The notes beneath the pieces are model-generated. The model was not told the DNA's origin. It was given only the letters and a program-made list of their open reading frames with translations, and made no database searches. Positions 40,979 through 49,353 of a stretch of 64,000 nucleotides of DNA are shown here, one piece after another; the first letter of the stretch is position 1, and the number at the start of each line of letters is the position of its first letter. This DNA comes from Rhodococcus sp. KRD162. Lineage in GTDB: Bacteria; Actinomycetota; Actinomycetes; Mycobacteriales; Mycobacteriaceae. The stretch is from NCBI RefSeq assembly GCF_017168335.1, contig NZ_JABFAU010000011.1:436332-500331 (forward strand), in the 5' to 3' direction. The translations under genes were made by a program, and so were the position numbers.

Positions 40979-41989
40979 CTAGAGAAGGTTCGAAGCAGGG
41001 GAGAACGTAGGCGGGGTGACGGGCGTTGGAATGTCGAGCGCACGAACCGTCACCGAATTCGGGTGGGTCTGCTCGGGCAGGGGAAGCGTGGTGCCAGGAA
41101 GTGCGGTCGCTGCCGACCCGTAGGCGACGGCGCGGCGTAGTTTGTCTGCGTTGGAACAGTTCTCGGCATCGGCGAGGATGTAACCGGCCAGTGAGGAATC
41201 GCCTGCACCGACCGTGCTGACCGCGGTGATCGGGGGCGGACTGGCATACCAGCTACCGTCCGCGGTGACCAGGACAGCTCCTGCGCTGCCGAGAGTGGCC
41301 AGCACCGCTCGGACTCCTCGGCCGAGAAGGATAGTGCTGGCAGCGATCGCTGCGGTCGGATCACCCTGCGCCGCAGCGCTTTCCAGCTCCTCCGAATCGT
41401 ACCCGGTCAATTGCGCGAGTTCCTCGGAATTCGGTTTCATCAAGTCCGGTGCCGATCCCGGGAACGCTGCCGCGAGAGCGAGCAGCGGCTCGTCCGAGGT
41501 ATCGACGGCGACCTTCGCAGAGGTGGTGCGTAGTGCGGTGACGAGTTCGGCATACCAGTCGACGGGTAGGCCGGGGGGAAGCGAACCGGACAGCACCACC
41601 CACTCGGCATCGGCTGCAAGCGACAAGATGCGCTCTCGTAGTTCGGCGCGAGTCTGCGCCGACACCGTTGCGCCCGGCTCGTTGATCTTGGTGGTGGTGC
41701 CACCGATCTCGCTCACGGTGATGTTGGTGCGAGCCAGTTCCGACGTCGGAACTGCGGAGTACTGCACTCCTTTTGCGGCCATCGCGTCGAGCAGGGGGTC
41801 TCCGGCCCTGGCCGGTAGGACTGCCAGTGCCTCGACTCCCGACCCGCCGATGACGCGAGCGACGTTGACGCCCTTTCCTCCCGGGTCGGTGGCCGAGGTC
41901 GATGCCCGGTGCACGCCCCCGCGTACGAGCGGCGTATCGAGTGTGACCGTGCGGTCCATGCTCGGGTTGGCCGTGAGTGTGACCATCAT
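40979..41989 (-). CDS. fruK: 1-phosphofructokinase
   Basis: A 336-residue PfkB-family kinase that turns fructose 1-phosphate from FruA into fructose 1,6-bisphosphate. MVTLTANPSMDRTVTL, DPGGKGVNVARVIGGSG and the anion-hole/catalytic block STVGAGDSSLAGY are present. Two adjacent ATGs (41989 and 41986) overlap the deoR stop, so translation is coupled. The C-terminal 25 residues are Pro/Thr-rich. Confidence 0.95.
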   Translation of the reverse strand: MMVTLTANPSMDRTVTLDTPLVRGGVHRASTSATDPGGKGVNVARVIGGSGVEALAVLPARAGDPLLDAMAAKGVQYSAVPTSELARTNITVSEIGGTTTKINEPGATVSAQTRAELRERILSLAADAEWVVLSGSLPPGLPVDWYAELVTALRTTSAKVAVDTSDEPLLALAAAFPGSAPDLMKPNSEELAQLTGYDSEELESAAAQGDPTAAIAASTILLGRGVRAVLATLGSAGAVLVTADGSWYASPPPITAVSTVGAGDSSLAGYILADAENCSNADKLRRAVAYGSAATALPGTTLPLPEQTHPNSVTVRALDIPTPVTPPTFSPASNLL

Positions 41990-42753
41990 GCGATCACCAC
42001 CTCGATTCCTTTGTCGCTGAGTTTTTTTCGGTCTTCGGTGGAGATGTCACTGTCGGTGACGATGATGTCGATGGATTGCACCCGGGCAAAGCTCACCAGA
42101 TGTTCTCGGCCGATCTTCGACGAATCGGCAAGCACCACGACATGGTTGGCCGAATCGACCATCGCGCGCTTGACGGCAGCCTCGTCGCTGTCCGGAGTGG
42201 ACAGGCCGTGCCCGACGCTGATGGCGTTGGTGCCGATGAACGCGACATCGACCCTCAACCATTCGAGTGTGCGCAGTGCTTCCTCGCCGACGGCGGCCTG
42301 TGTCGTCCCCCGGACGCGCCCACCGAGTAGTCGGAGGCCGACCCCCGCCAGTGTCGACACGCGCGCGGCGATCGGCACCGAATTGGTGACCAACGTGAGT
42401 TCGCGATCGTGCGGCAGCAGGCCGGCAAGGCGTCCGGTGGTGGTTCCGGCATCGAATACCGCGCTACCCCCGACCGGAGGAAGGAACGACAGCGCGGCGG
42501 CTGCGATCGCGTCCTTCTGATCAGCGCGAGTGAACTCCCGCTCCGAGACGCCGGGTTCGAGGGTGGTCAGTGCCGATGCAGGTACCGCTCCACCGTGGAC
42601 TCGGCGGACCACACCCAGCCGATCGAGGGTGGCGAGATCGCGTCTGACCGTCTCGGTTGTGACGCCGTAGGTGGTCGAAAGCTCGTTCACGGAGACGCGG
42701 CCCTGCGTGCTGATCAGCTCAGCGATTGCGTGCTGTCTCTCTTCGGCGTACAC
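41986..42753 (-). CDS. DeoR family regulator of the fructose operon
   Basis: A 255-residue repressor with a winged HTH at about 1-58 (RQHAIAELISTQGRVSVNELS and TYGVTTETVRRDLATLDRLG) and a C-terminal sugar-phosphate-binding domain containing DAGTTTGRL and IGTNAIS. The GTG at 42753 has AAGGAG seven bases upstream; a longer reading from 42813 has no such site. It probably senses fructose 1-phosphate and represses the fru genes, as FruR proteins do; ligand and targets are inference. ATGTTG repeats in its leader may be its operator. Confidence 0.92.
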   Translation of the reverse strand: MYAEERQHAIAELISTQGRVSVNELSTTYGVTTETVRRDLATLDRLGVVRRVHGGAVPASALTTLEPGVSEREFTRADQKDAIAAAALSFLPPVGGSAVFDAGTTTGRLAGLLPHDRELTLVTNSVPIAARVSTLAGVGLRLLGGRVRGTTQAAVGEEALRTLEWLRVDVAFIGTNAISVGHGLSTPDSDEAAVKRAMVDSANHVVVLADSSKIGREHLVSFARVQSIDIIVTDSDISTEDRKKLSDKGIEVVIA

Positions 42754-42773
42754 CTGCGTCTCCTTCCGGGTCG

Positions 42774-42793
42774 ATGTTGCTTTATGTTGTTTT
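42774..42793. promoter_or_regulatory. Tandem ATGTTGYTTT repeat, putative DeoR operator
   Basis: ATGTTGCTTT and ATGTTGTTTT abut head to tail, overlapping the deoR -10 region and leader. DeoR-type repressors bind short AT-rich direct repeats, so this is a candidate autoregulatory site. Confidence 0.45.
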
Positions 42794-42818
42794 ACGCCCG
42801 TGTGTGTTGACATGTCAA
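42789..42818 (-). promoter_or_regulatory. Promoter of deoR-fruK-fruA-ptsH
   Basis: Minus-strand TTGACA (42818-42813) and TAAAAC (42794-42789), 18 bp apart. The -35 box is one half of the TTGACATGTCAA palindrome. Confidence 0.5.
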
Positions 42819-42834
42819 GGGTTTGGAGTAATCT
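42807..42834 (+). promoter_or_regulatory. Promoter of ptsI sharing a palindromic -35
   Basis: TTGACA (42807-42812), 16 bp, TAATCT (42829-42834): a near-consensus sigma-A promoter. The -35 is half of the perfect palindrome TTGACATGTCAA (42807-42818), whose other strand serves deoR. Confidence 0.7.
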
Positions 42835-42923
42835 CGGTCACAACACCAGCGAGCAACCGGCTACACCACAGCTCGCCGAACAGCACGAAGGCTTTTGTTC
42901 ACTCAGGATCCGAGGAGGACCAC

Positions 42924-44654
42924 ATGACGGGATCGGTTAGCACCGCTTCGACTGGACGTACCGCCACGACAGTGGATGTCACCGAGAGCGGACCCGTGCA
43001 GGCCGCTCTGCACGGCACACCCGTCGTGCCTGGTGTCGGCTACGGTCCTGTCATCCGCCCCGGTGCCCGCCCTGCCATTCCAGCCGACACCGGTGAGGTG
43101 GCCGAGGCCGATCGCAGTGCCGAAAAAGACATCTTCGACGCCGCCGCGAACGAGGTCGCCGGCCGTTTGCGCGGCCGCGCCGAGCTGGCAACCGGGGCTG
43201 CCTCGGAGGTGCTGTCGGCCAATGCCGCGATGGCAGCCGACCGTGGCTGGCTCGGTGCCGCTCGGTCCTCGATCGCCAAGGGCAGCTCCGCGGTGAGCGC
43301 AACGGCAGCGGCCACTGACAAGTTCGCCGCGATGTTCACCCAGCTCGGTGGCCTCATGGCCGAGCGGGTCACCGACCTGCGCGATATCCGCGATCGAGTC
43401 ATCGCCGAGATCCTGGGCTTGCCGGAACCCGGTGTCCCCGTGCCGGCCGAAGCGTCGGTCCTGTTCGCCGACGACCTGGCACCTGCCGACACCGCAGGTC
43501 TCGACCCCACCCTCATCGTCGGACTCGCCACCTCGTTGGGCGGCCCGACCAGTCACACGGCGATCATCGCGCGTCAGCTGGGGATTCCGTGCATCGTCGC
43601 GGTATCCGGTCTCGACGACATCGCTGCAGGAACGCATGCATCGGTCGACGGAACCAGCGGCCGCATCGAACTCGAACCCGACCCCGAATCGGCTCGCGCC
43701 GCAGTGGTGTCGGCCCGTGACGAACTCGACCGCGTATCCCGGTGGGTCGGCCCCGGTGCCACCGCAGACGGACATGCGGTCGACATCCTCGCCAACGTCC
43801 AGGACGGCGCAGGCGCTCGCGCAGCGCGAAACAGTGCTGCCGACGGCGTCGGTCTGTTCCGCACCGAACTGTGCTTTCTCGACCGGGACTCCGAGCCCAC
43901 CGTCGACGAACAGGCCGAGATCTACGCCCAGGTGCTCGACGCGTTCGCGGGCAAGAAGGTCGTCGTCCGCACCCTCGATGCAGGGTCGGACAAGCCCCTT
44001 CGGTTCGCCACCCATCCCGACGAGGCCAATCCGGCACTGGGCATTCGCGGCATCCGCATCGCCGAGGCAGACCGAGGGATTCTGTACCGACAGCTCGACG
44101 GCATCGCCGCAGCCGCCAAGGCCACGGACTCTTCCCCCTGGGTCATGGCACCGATGATCGCGACCGCCCAGGAAGCGAAGGACTTCGCCGCCGACGTCCG
44201 CGAGCGTGGCCTCACCCCGGGCGTCATGATCGAGGTGCCTGCGGCTGCCCTGTTGGCCGAGCACATCCTCGAGCACGTCGACTTCCTGTCCATCGGAACC
44301 AACGACCTCGCGCAGTACACGATGGCAGCCGACCGCATGTCCGCTCAGCTCGCCGGTCTGACCGATCCGTGGCAGCCGGCCGTGCTGTCACTCGTGGCAC
44401 ACACCGCGGCCGCCGGAGCCAAGGCGGGTAAGCCCGTGGGTGTCTGCGGAGAAGCCGCCGCCGACCCGCTGCTGGCGTGTGTGTTGGTCGGACTCGGCAT
44501 CACCTCGCTCTCTGCTGCATCGGCAGCCGTCGCTCATGTGGGTTCCAGGTTGGCGACCGTCACCCTGGATCAGTGCAAGGCGGCTGCGGCCGCCGCCCTG
44601 AAGACCGACAGCACCGCGGCGGCCCGAGAGGCAGTGAGCGCAATCCTCGGCTGA
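42924..44654 (+). CDS. ptsI: PTS enzyme I (phosphoenolpyruvate-protein phosphotransferase)
   Basis: A 576-residue enzyme that takes phosphate from PEP onto His211 (GGPTSHTAIIAR) and passes it to HPr. The PEP-binding barrel shows VGLFRTELCFLDRD, RTLDAGSDKPL and DFLSIGTNDLAQYTMAADR, and GVCGEAAADP. GAGGAGG lies six bases before the ATG at 42924. It diverges from the deoR-fru operon across a shared promoter region. Confidence 0.97.
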   Translation: MTGSVSTASTGRTATTVDVTESGPVQAALHGTPVVPGVGYGPVIRPGARPAIPADTGEVAEADRSAEKDIFDAAANEVAGRLRGRAELATGAASEVLSANAAMAADRGWLGAARSSIAKGSSAVSATAAATDKFAAMFTQLGGLMAERVTDLRDIRDRVIAEILGLPEPGVPVPAEASVLFADDLAPADTAGLDPTLIVGLATSLGGPTSHTAIIARQLGIPCIVAVSGLDDIAAGTHASVDGTSGRIELEPDPESARAAVVSARDELDRVSRWVGPGATADGHAVDILANVQDGAGARAARNSAADGVGLFRTELCFLDRDSEPTVDEQAEIYAQVLDAFAGKKVVVRTLDAGSDKPLRFATHPDEANPALGIRGIRIAEADRGILYRQLDGIAAAAKATDSSPWVMAPMIATAQEAKDFAADVRERGLTPGVMIEVPAAALLAEHILEHVDFLSIGTNDLAQYTMAADRMSAQLAGLTDPWQPAVLSLVAHTAAAGAKAGKPVGVCGEAAADPLLACVLVGLGITSLSAASAAVAHVGSRLATVTLDQCKAAAAAALKTDSTAAAREAVSAILG

Positions 44655-44674
44655 ACGCCTAGTCTGCTCAAATA

Positions 44675-45946
44675 ATGAACAATCTCGGTTGGACGCTGCA
44701 CGGAAACGGAAGAACTGTCACCGCCGGAGCGGTGGTGTCGCCGGACGAACGCCTGACCTGGCCGCGCACCATCGGTATCGGCATGCAGCACGTCATCGCC
44801 ATGTTCGGGGCAACGCTGCTGGTTCCGACGATCACGGGCTTTCCGGTGTCGACGACGCTGCTGTTCTCGGGCATCGGGACGGCACTGTTCCTGCTCATCA
44901 CCAGAGGACGCGTGCCGAGCTACCTCGGGTCGTCCTTTGCGTTCCTGGCCCCACTCGGTGCCACCCAGGCCAACGGGCCGGCCGCGCAGCTCGGAGCCGT
45001 GCTGTGCGTCGGCGTTGTGCTGGCGGCGATCGGCTTCGTGGTCAAGTTCGCAGGCAGGCGTGTGCTCGACGCGGCGATGCCGCCCGTGGTGACCGGCGCC
45101 GTGGTGGTGTTGATCGGGTTGAACCTGGCACCGGCCGCGACGACGTCGTTCGAAGCGCAGCCGCTGATCGCGGCCGTGACGCTGGTTGCGATCCTGCTGG
45201 CCACGGCCATCGGACCAGGACTGCTCGGCCGCCTCGGGATCTTGCTCGGTGTCGTGGTGGGCTGGGTGTTCGCTGCCCTCACCGGTGGGATCGCGCAACC
45301 ACGCCTGGACGCCCTGAACGCCGCGAGCTGGATCGGGCTGCCCGAGTTCCGTGGGCCGTCCTTCGAACTGTCGGTGATCCTGGTGGCACTGCCGGTGGTG
45401 ATCGTCCTGGTCGCAGAGAACGTCGGGCATGTCAAAGCGGTGGCCGCGATGACCGGCAAGAACCTCGACGACGTGGCAGGTGACGCGCTGATCGCCGACG
45501 GCCTGGCGACCACCCTGGCGGGAGCAGGTGGTGGCTCCGGAACCACCACGTACGCAGAGAACATCGGCGTCATGGCCGCCACCCGGGTCTACTCGACCGC
45601 GGCGTACTGGGTCGCAGCTCTGACAGCAATCGTGCTGGCGTTCTCGCCCAAGTTCGGTGCCCTGATCTTCACGGTGCCCGACGGCGTCATCGGAGGGGCG
45701 ACGCTGGTCCTGTACGGACTCATCGGATTGCTGGGAGTACGCATCTGGACCGATGCCGAGGTGGATTTCGCCGATCCGATCAATCTGATCGTCGTTGCTG
45801 CGGCCCTCGTCGCGGGAATCGGCGACCTCACGCTGACCGTCGGATCGGTCGAACTCGGGGGTATCGCATGGGGTTCGCTCGGCATTCTTCTCGGCTACCC
45901 GATCGTCTCGGCACTCGCGAGGCGCGCAGGCAACGGCGGGCGTTAG
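44675..45946 (+). CDS. NCS2 uracil/xanthine permease (UraA-like)
   Basis: A 423-residue nucleobase carrier with about 12-14 membrane segments. The family signature is visible: MQHVIAMFGATLLVPTITG near 40-58, SYLGSSFAFLAPLG near 83-96, VVLIALPVVIVLVAENVGHVK-type segment with the conserved Glu near 249, and GAGGGSGTTTYAENIGVMAATRV. It would import uracil or xanthine with protons. It starts 20 bp after ptsI, so it may be read with it. Exact substrate uncertain; the TTTYAENIG form favours uracil. Confidence 0.9.
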   Translation: MNNLGWTLHGNGRTVTAGAVVSPDERLTWPRTIGIGMQHVIAMFGATLLVPTITGFPVSTTLLFSGIGTALFLLITRGRVPSYLGSSFAFLAPLGATQANGPAAQLGAVLCVGVVLAAIGFVVKFAGRRVLDAAMPPVVTGAVVVLIGLNLAPAATTSFEAQPLIAAVTLVAILLATAIGPGLLGRLGILLGVVVGWVFAALTGGIAQPRLDALNAASWIGLPEFRGPSFELSVILVALPVVIVLVAENVGHVKAVAAMTGKNLDDVAGDALIADGLATTLAGAGGGSGTTTYAENIGVMAATRVYSTAAYWVAALTAIVLAFSPKFGALIFTVPDGVIGGATLVLYGLIGLLGVRIWTDAEVDFADPINLIVVAAALVAGIGDLTLTVGSVELGGIAWGSLGILLGYPIVSALARRAGNGGR

Positions 45947-46097
45947 CGGGTCTCGGTCACGGATCGCGCGCGTTTTGGTCATCGACCGCCACCGCGCGCC
46001 GAACGTAGTGTTGGATTGCGACGTCAGTCGTACCGACGACCGCGATCGGAACCAGCCCGCAGGTCGAAGTCGGTACGCACCGAACAAGGAGATCTGC

Positions 46098-47240
46098 GTG
46101 GAACGCACACTTTTCGAGCCCGAGCACGAGCTGTTCCGGGAGTCCTACCGGAAGTTCCTCGAACAACACGTAGCACCCAACCATGCGAAGTGGGAAGAGC
46201 AGAACATCGTCGACCGCGGCGTCTGGGTCGAGGCCGGTAAGCAGGGCTTCCTCGGAACGGCCGCGCCGGAGGAGTTCGGCGGCGGCGGCGTCAAGGACTT
46301 CCGCTACAACGCCATCGTCACCGAAGAAACCACCCGCGGCGGCTACAGCGGTATCGGATTCACCTTGCACAACGACGTCGTCGCGCCCTACCTGATCGAC
46401 TTGGCCAACGACGAGCAGAAGCAGCGCTGGCTCCCCGGATTCTGCTCCGGTGAGCTGATCACCGCGATCGCCATGACCGAGCCCGGCACCGGAAGCGACC
46501 TGCAGGGCATCAAGACCAAAGCAGTACGTGACGGCGACGACTGGATCCTCAACGGATCGAAGACGTTCATCACTAACGGGATCAACGCCGACCTGGTGAT
46601 CGTGGTGGCCTGCACCGACCCCGAGAAGGGTGCGCAGGGCTTCAGCCTGCTGGTCGTCGAACGCGATATGCCCGGGTTCGAGCGTGGGCGCAATCTCGAC
46701 AAGATCGGCATGAAGGCCCAGGACACCGCCGAGCTCAGCTTCACCGACGTGCGCGTGCCTGCCGCCAACCTGCTCGGTGAAGAAGGCATGGGCTTCATCT
46801 ACCTGATGCAGAACCTGCCCCAGGAACGCCTCTCGATCGCAGTGGTCGCCGCGGCAGCCATGGAATCGGCACTCGACATGACGATCCAGTACTGTCGCGA
46901 CCGCAAGGCTTTCGGAAAGTCGATCGGCAAGTTCCAGAACACCCGATTCGTCCTGGCGGAGTTGGCAACCGAGACCACCGCCACCCGCATCATGGTCGAC
47001 AAATTCATCGAACTGCTCAACGCAGGCACCCTGACCGTTCAGGAAGCCGCGATGGCGAAGTGGTGGACCACCGAGAACCAGGTCAAATTGATCGATCGGT
47101 GCCTTCAGCTGCACGGCGGTTACGGCTACATGAAGGAATACCCGATCGCCAAGGCGTACATGGACTCTCGCGTTCAGACCATCTACGGCGGAACCACCGA
47201 AATCATGAAGGAGATCATCGGGCGCGGCTTGAACCTCTGA
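46098..47240 (+). CDS. fadE20: Acyl-CoA dehydrogenase (FadE20-like)
   Basis: A 380-residue flavoprotein of fatty-acid beta-oxidation. FAD/substrate blocks include AMTEPGTGSDLQGIKTKA, GSKTFITNG, RDRKAFGKSIGKFQN and LQLHGGYGYMKEYPIAKAYMD. In the C-terminal motif IYGGTTEIMKEIIGR the residue after Tyr is Gly, not the Glu of medium-chain enzymes, so the catalytic base is probably E256 in the AMESALD helix, as in long-chain and isovaleryl-type enzymes. AAGGAG precedes the GTG. It matches Rv2724c by position. Confidence 0.93.
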   Translation: MERTLFEPEHELFRESYRKFLEQHVAPNHAKWEEQNIVDRGVWVEAGKQGFLGTAAPEEFGGGGVKDFRYNAIVTEETTRGGYSGIGFTLHNDVVAPYLIDLANDEQKQRWLPGFCSGELITAIAMTEPGTGSDLQGIKTKAVRDGDDWILNGSKTFITNGINADLVIVVACTDPEKGAQGFSLLVVERDMPGFERGRNLDKIGMKAQDTAELSFTDVRVPAANLLGEEGMGFIYLMQNLPQERLSIAVVAAAAMESALDMTIQYCRDRKAFGKSIGKFQNTRFVLAELATETTATRIMVDKFIELLNAGTLTVQEAAMAKWWTTENQVKLIDRCLQLHGGYGYMKEYPIAKAYMDSRVQTIYGGTTEIMKEIIGRGLNL

Positions 47241-47259
47241 TTCACCCCCCGACGGACAC

Positions 47260-47293
47260 GAAGGGCCGCAGCACAGACGTGCTGCGGCCCTTC
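47260..47293. terminator. 15-bp hairpin between fadE20 and lexA
   Basis: GAAGGGCCGCAGCAC and its exact complement flank AGAC, between converging genes; likely terminates both. Confidence 0.85.
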
Positions 47294-47314
47294 GCATGTC
47301 AGCGGAGAGTTTCC

Positions 47315-48106
47315 CTAGAGCTTGCGCATCACGGTGACGACCTTGCCGAGGATTGCGGCATTGTTGCCCGGAATCGGCTCGAACAGCGGGTTGTGCGGCA
47401 GTAGCCACACCTCGCCCTTGGACCTCTTGAAGGTCTTGACCGTCGCTTCACCGTCGATCATCGCCGCGACGATGTCTCCGTTGTCTGCCACGGATTGCTG
47501 ACGGACGACAACCCAGTCTCCGTCGCAGATCGCCGCGTCGATCATCGACTCGCCGACGACCTTGAGCAGGAACAGTGAACCCTGACCGACCAACTCGCGG
47601 GGGAGGGGAAAGACGTCCTCGACGGCTTCCTCGGCGAGGATCGGACCACCGGCGGCAATGCGTCCCAGGACGGGTACGAACGTCGGCGTCGGGAGTCGGT
47701 CCTGATCCTCCGCGGAACCGTCGACCGCGGCGGCCGCCTGATCGGCCTGAACCTCGTCGAGCCCGCGTACGTCGACCGCCCGGGGACGGTTGGCATCACG
47801 TCGGAGGAATCCCTTGCGTTCGAGGGTGCGTAGCTGGTGCGCGACGGAGGAGGTCGAGGTCAGACCCACCGCGTCACCGATCTCGCGAATGCTCGGCGGA
47901 TATCCGCGTTCGGTGACCGAGGCTCGGATGACCTCGAGGACCTTCCGCTGGCGTTCGGTCAGCCCCGCGGCGATGTCGGTGCCGACTTCCATCGCCTTGG
48001 GTGTCGGTTCGGCGGCCGGCTTGCCCGCCGCGACCTTCGTGGCCGCCGTCTTGGAACCCGTCGTCTTCGAACCCGTGGTCGACCTCGTCGAGGTCTGGTC
48101 CTTCAT
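47315..48106 (-). CDS. lexA: SOS repressor LexA
   Basis: A 263-residue repressor. An unusual Lys/Thr/Ala-rich tail (1-45) precedes the winged HTH (48-112, [12 protein letters not shown] and [17 protein letters not shown]). The self-cleavage site is A152-G153 in RIAAGGPI; the catalytic dyad is S187 (VVGESMID) and K224 (ATVKTFK). AGGAGG lies seven bases before the ATG, supporting the long N-terminus. LexA boxes in the upstream gap suggest it represses itself and the divergent gene. Confidence 0.97.
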   Translation of the reverse strand: MKDQTSTRSTTGSKTTGSKTAATKVAAGKPAAEPTPKAMEVGTDIAAGLTERQRKVLEVIRASVTERGYPPSIREIGDAVGLTSTSSVAHQLRTLERKGFLRRDANRPRAVDVRGLDEVQADQAAAAVDGSAEDQDRLPTPTFVPVLGRIAAGGPILAEEAVEDVFPLPRELVGQGSLFLLKVVGESMIDAAICDGDWVVVRQQSVADNGDIVAAMIDGEATVKTFKRSKGEVWLLPHNPLFEPIPGNNAAILGKVVTVMRKL

Positions 48107-48234
48107 GCTGTCGGCCTCCTGCTGGTGTCCTGGATCCGGTCTGCGTGCGTCGGTCTGCGCGGACTGGAGTTGATGGTGTCGACTCGTGTGGCGTGTGGTT
48201 TCTGCCACGAATCTAGCGTGTATCAGCTGTTGAA

Positions 48235-48250
48235 TCAAACATCTGTTCGA
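48235..48250. promoter_or_regulatory. LexA (SOS) box 1, lexA upstream region
   Basis: TCAAAC-ATCT-GTTCGA, 11 of 12 consensus positions (TCGAAC-N4-GTTCGA). It lies 129 bp before lexA and 113 bp before the divergent membrane gene. Confidence 0.85.
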
Positions 48251-48274
48251 CTCGTGTCGCGTTTTCTGCAGACT

Positions 48275-48297
48275 TTGTCGGAGCCACGTGATAGAAC
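48275..48297 (+). promoter_or_regulatory. PafBC-like promoter motif of the lexA-divergent gene
   Basis: TTGTCGGAG, eight bases, TAGAAC. It resembles TTGTCRGTG-N8-TANNNT with one mismatch in each element. Confidence 0.5.
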
Positions 48298-48313
48298 TTC
48301 GAACAAGCGTCCA

Positions 48314-48329
48314 TCGAACGCCTGATCGA
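48314..48329. promoter_or_regulatory. LexA (SOS) box 2
   Basis: TCGAAC-GCCT-GATCGA, 11 of 12 consensus positions, 33 bp before the ATG of the membrane gene. A weaker TCGAAC half-site starts at 48299. Confidence 0.65.
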
Positions 48330-48362
48330 ACAATCGATCCAACGAGCGAAGTCGAGGTTCCG

Positions 48363-48776
48363 ATGACCATCATCACCGATCGCCCCACCGCTGCAGGTAT
48401 CCGTACCCGGTCCACCGTGGTGGAGCGTCGTCGCCGGGTTCGTCCCGCGCTTCGGAGTTCGGTCGCCGCGCCGGGGGTCACGACCGCGCGTCGTGTGCAG
48501 GCGACCGCGTGCCTGCCGGTGCTGGCCCCGTCCCGGACCGAGGTCACCGATCGCGAGCTGGCCGATCGTGAGTTCGACGAGACCTCGGCCCACTTCGCCG
48601 GCCAGCCGGTCCGGACGAGATCGTTGGTGCTGTGGGTGCTCGCAGTTGTTGTCGTGGCCGGTGGCCTGATCGGCATTGCCAACGTTCGGGCAGCTGCGCC
48701 GGATGCAGCCGTGCAGCCGACCGGCGTGGTGGAGGTCCACAACGGAGTTGTCGTCGAGTACGCGCCGGGCAGGTGA
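48363..48776 (+). CDS. SOS-linked single-TM protein divergent from lexA (Rv2719c/DivS position)
   Basis: A 137-residue protein. An Arg-rich cytoplasmic part (1-82) precedes one membrane helix (about 83-103) and a short outer tail ending EYAPGR. It occupies the place of Rv2719c (ChiZ) in M. tuberculosis and divS in Corynebacterium, SOS-induced cell-division inhibitors, but the LysM-like domain of ChiZ is absent. GAGG lies six bases before the ATG. Two LexA boxes and a PafBC-like motif lie upstream, so damage induction is likely; division arrest is inference. Confidence 0.8.
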   Translation: MTIITDRPTAAGIRTRSTVVERRRRVRPALRSSVAAPGVTTARRVQATACLPVLAPSRTEVTDRELADREFDETSAHFAGQPVRTRSLVLWVLAVVVVAGGLIGIANVRAAAPDAAVQPTGVVEVHNGVVVEYAPGR

Positions 48777-48876
48777 CCACCGGCCCCATCGCTCGTAGGC
48801 AGACTGAGTATCCTCGACTGACTGCTCCGACACACGTGTTTCACGTCGGAGCATCGGCTACGACGGAGGCTCCTTC

Positions 48877-49341
48877 ATGCATTGCCCGTTCTGCAGGCAC
48901 CCCGATTCACGCGTGGTCGACTCGCGAGACATGGACGAGGGGCAGGCAATCCGGCGTCGCCGCTCCTGCCCGGAATGTGGCCGCCGCTTCACCACTGTCG
49001 AGGCCGCCGTGCTCGCCGTCGTGAAGCGCAGCGGAGTGACAGAGCCGTTCAGTCGCGAAAAGGTCGTCAAGGGAGTTCGCAGGGCCTGCCAGGGCCGAGA
49101 CGTCGACAACGACGCGTTGAACCTCCTCGCTCAACAGGTAGAGGACGCCATTCGGGCCGCCGGGTCCGCGGAAATCCCCAGTCACGAGGTCGGGTTGGCC
49201 ATCCTGGGACCGCTTCGCGATCTCGACGAGGTGGCGTATCTCCGGTTCGCGTCGGTGTACCGCTCGTTCAGTTCGGCCGAGGACTTCGAGAAGGAAATCC
49301 ACGAGCTTCGTAAGCATCGTGAGTCCGCCGACATCGACTGA
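48877..49341 (+). CDS. nrdR: Transcriptional repressor NrdR
   Basis: A 154-residue repressor of ribonucleotide reductase genes. The zinc ribbon uses C3, C6, C31 and C34 (MHCPFC and SCPECGRRF); the ATP-cone domain covers about 49-139 ([24 protein letters not shown]). It senses dATP/ATP. GGAGG lies seven bases before the ATG. No nrd genes are in the window. It follows the SOS-linked gene, as in M. tuberculosis. Confidence 0.97.
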   Translation: MHCPFCRHPDSRVVDSRDMDEGQAIRRRRSCPECGRRFTTVEAAVLAVVKRSGVTEPFSREKVVKGVRRACQGRDVDNDALNLLAQQVEDAIRAAGSAEIPSHEVGLAILGPLRDLDEVAYLRFASVYRSFSSAEDFEKEIHELRKHRESADID

Positions 49342-49353
49342 GAGTCGATGCCG

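Noticed and set aside
42903..44276. 457-codon open frame antisense to ptsI
   Set aside because: Shadow of ptsI; no family features.
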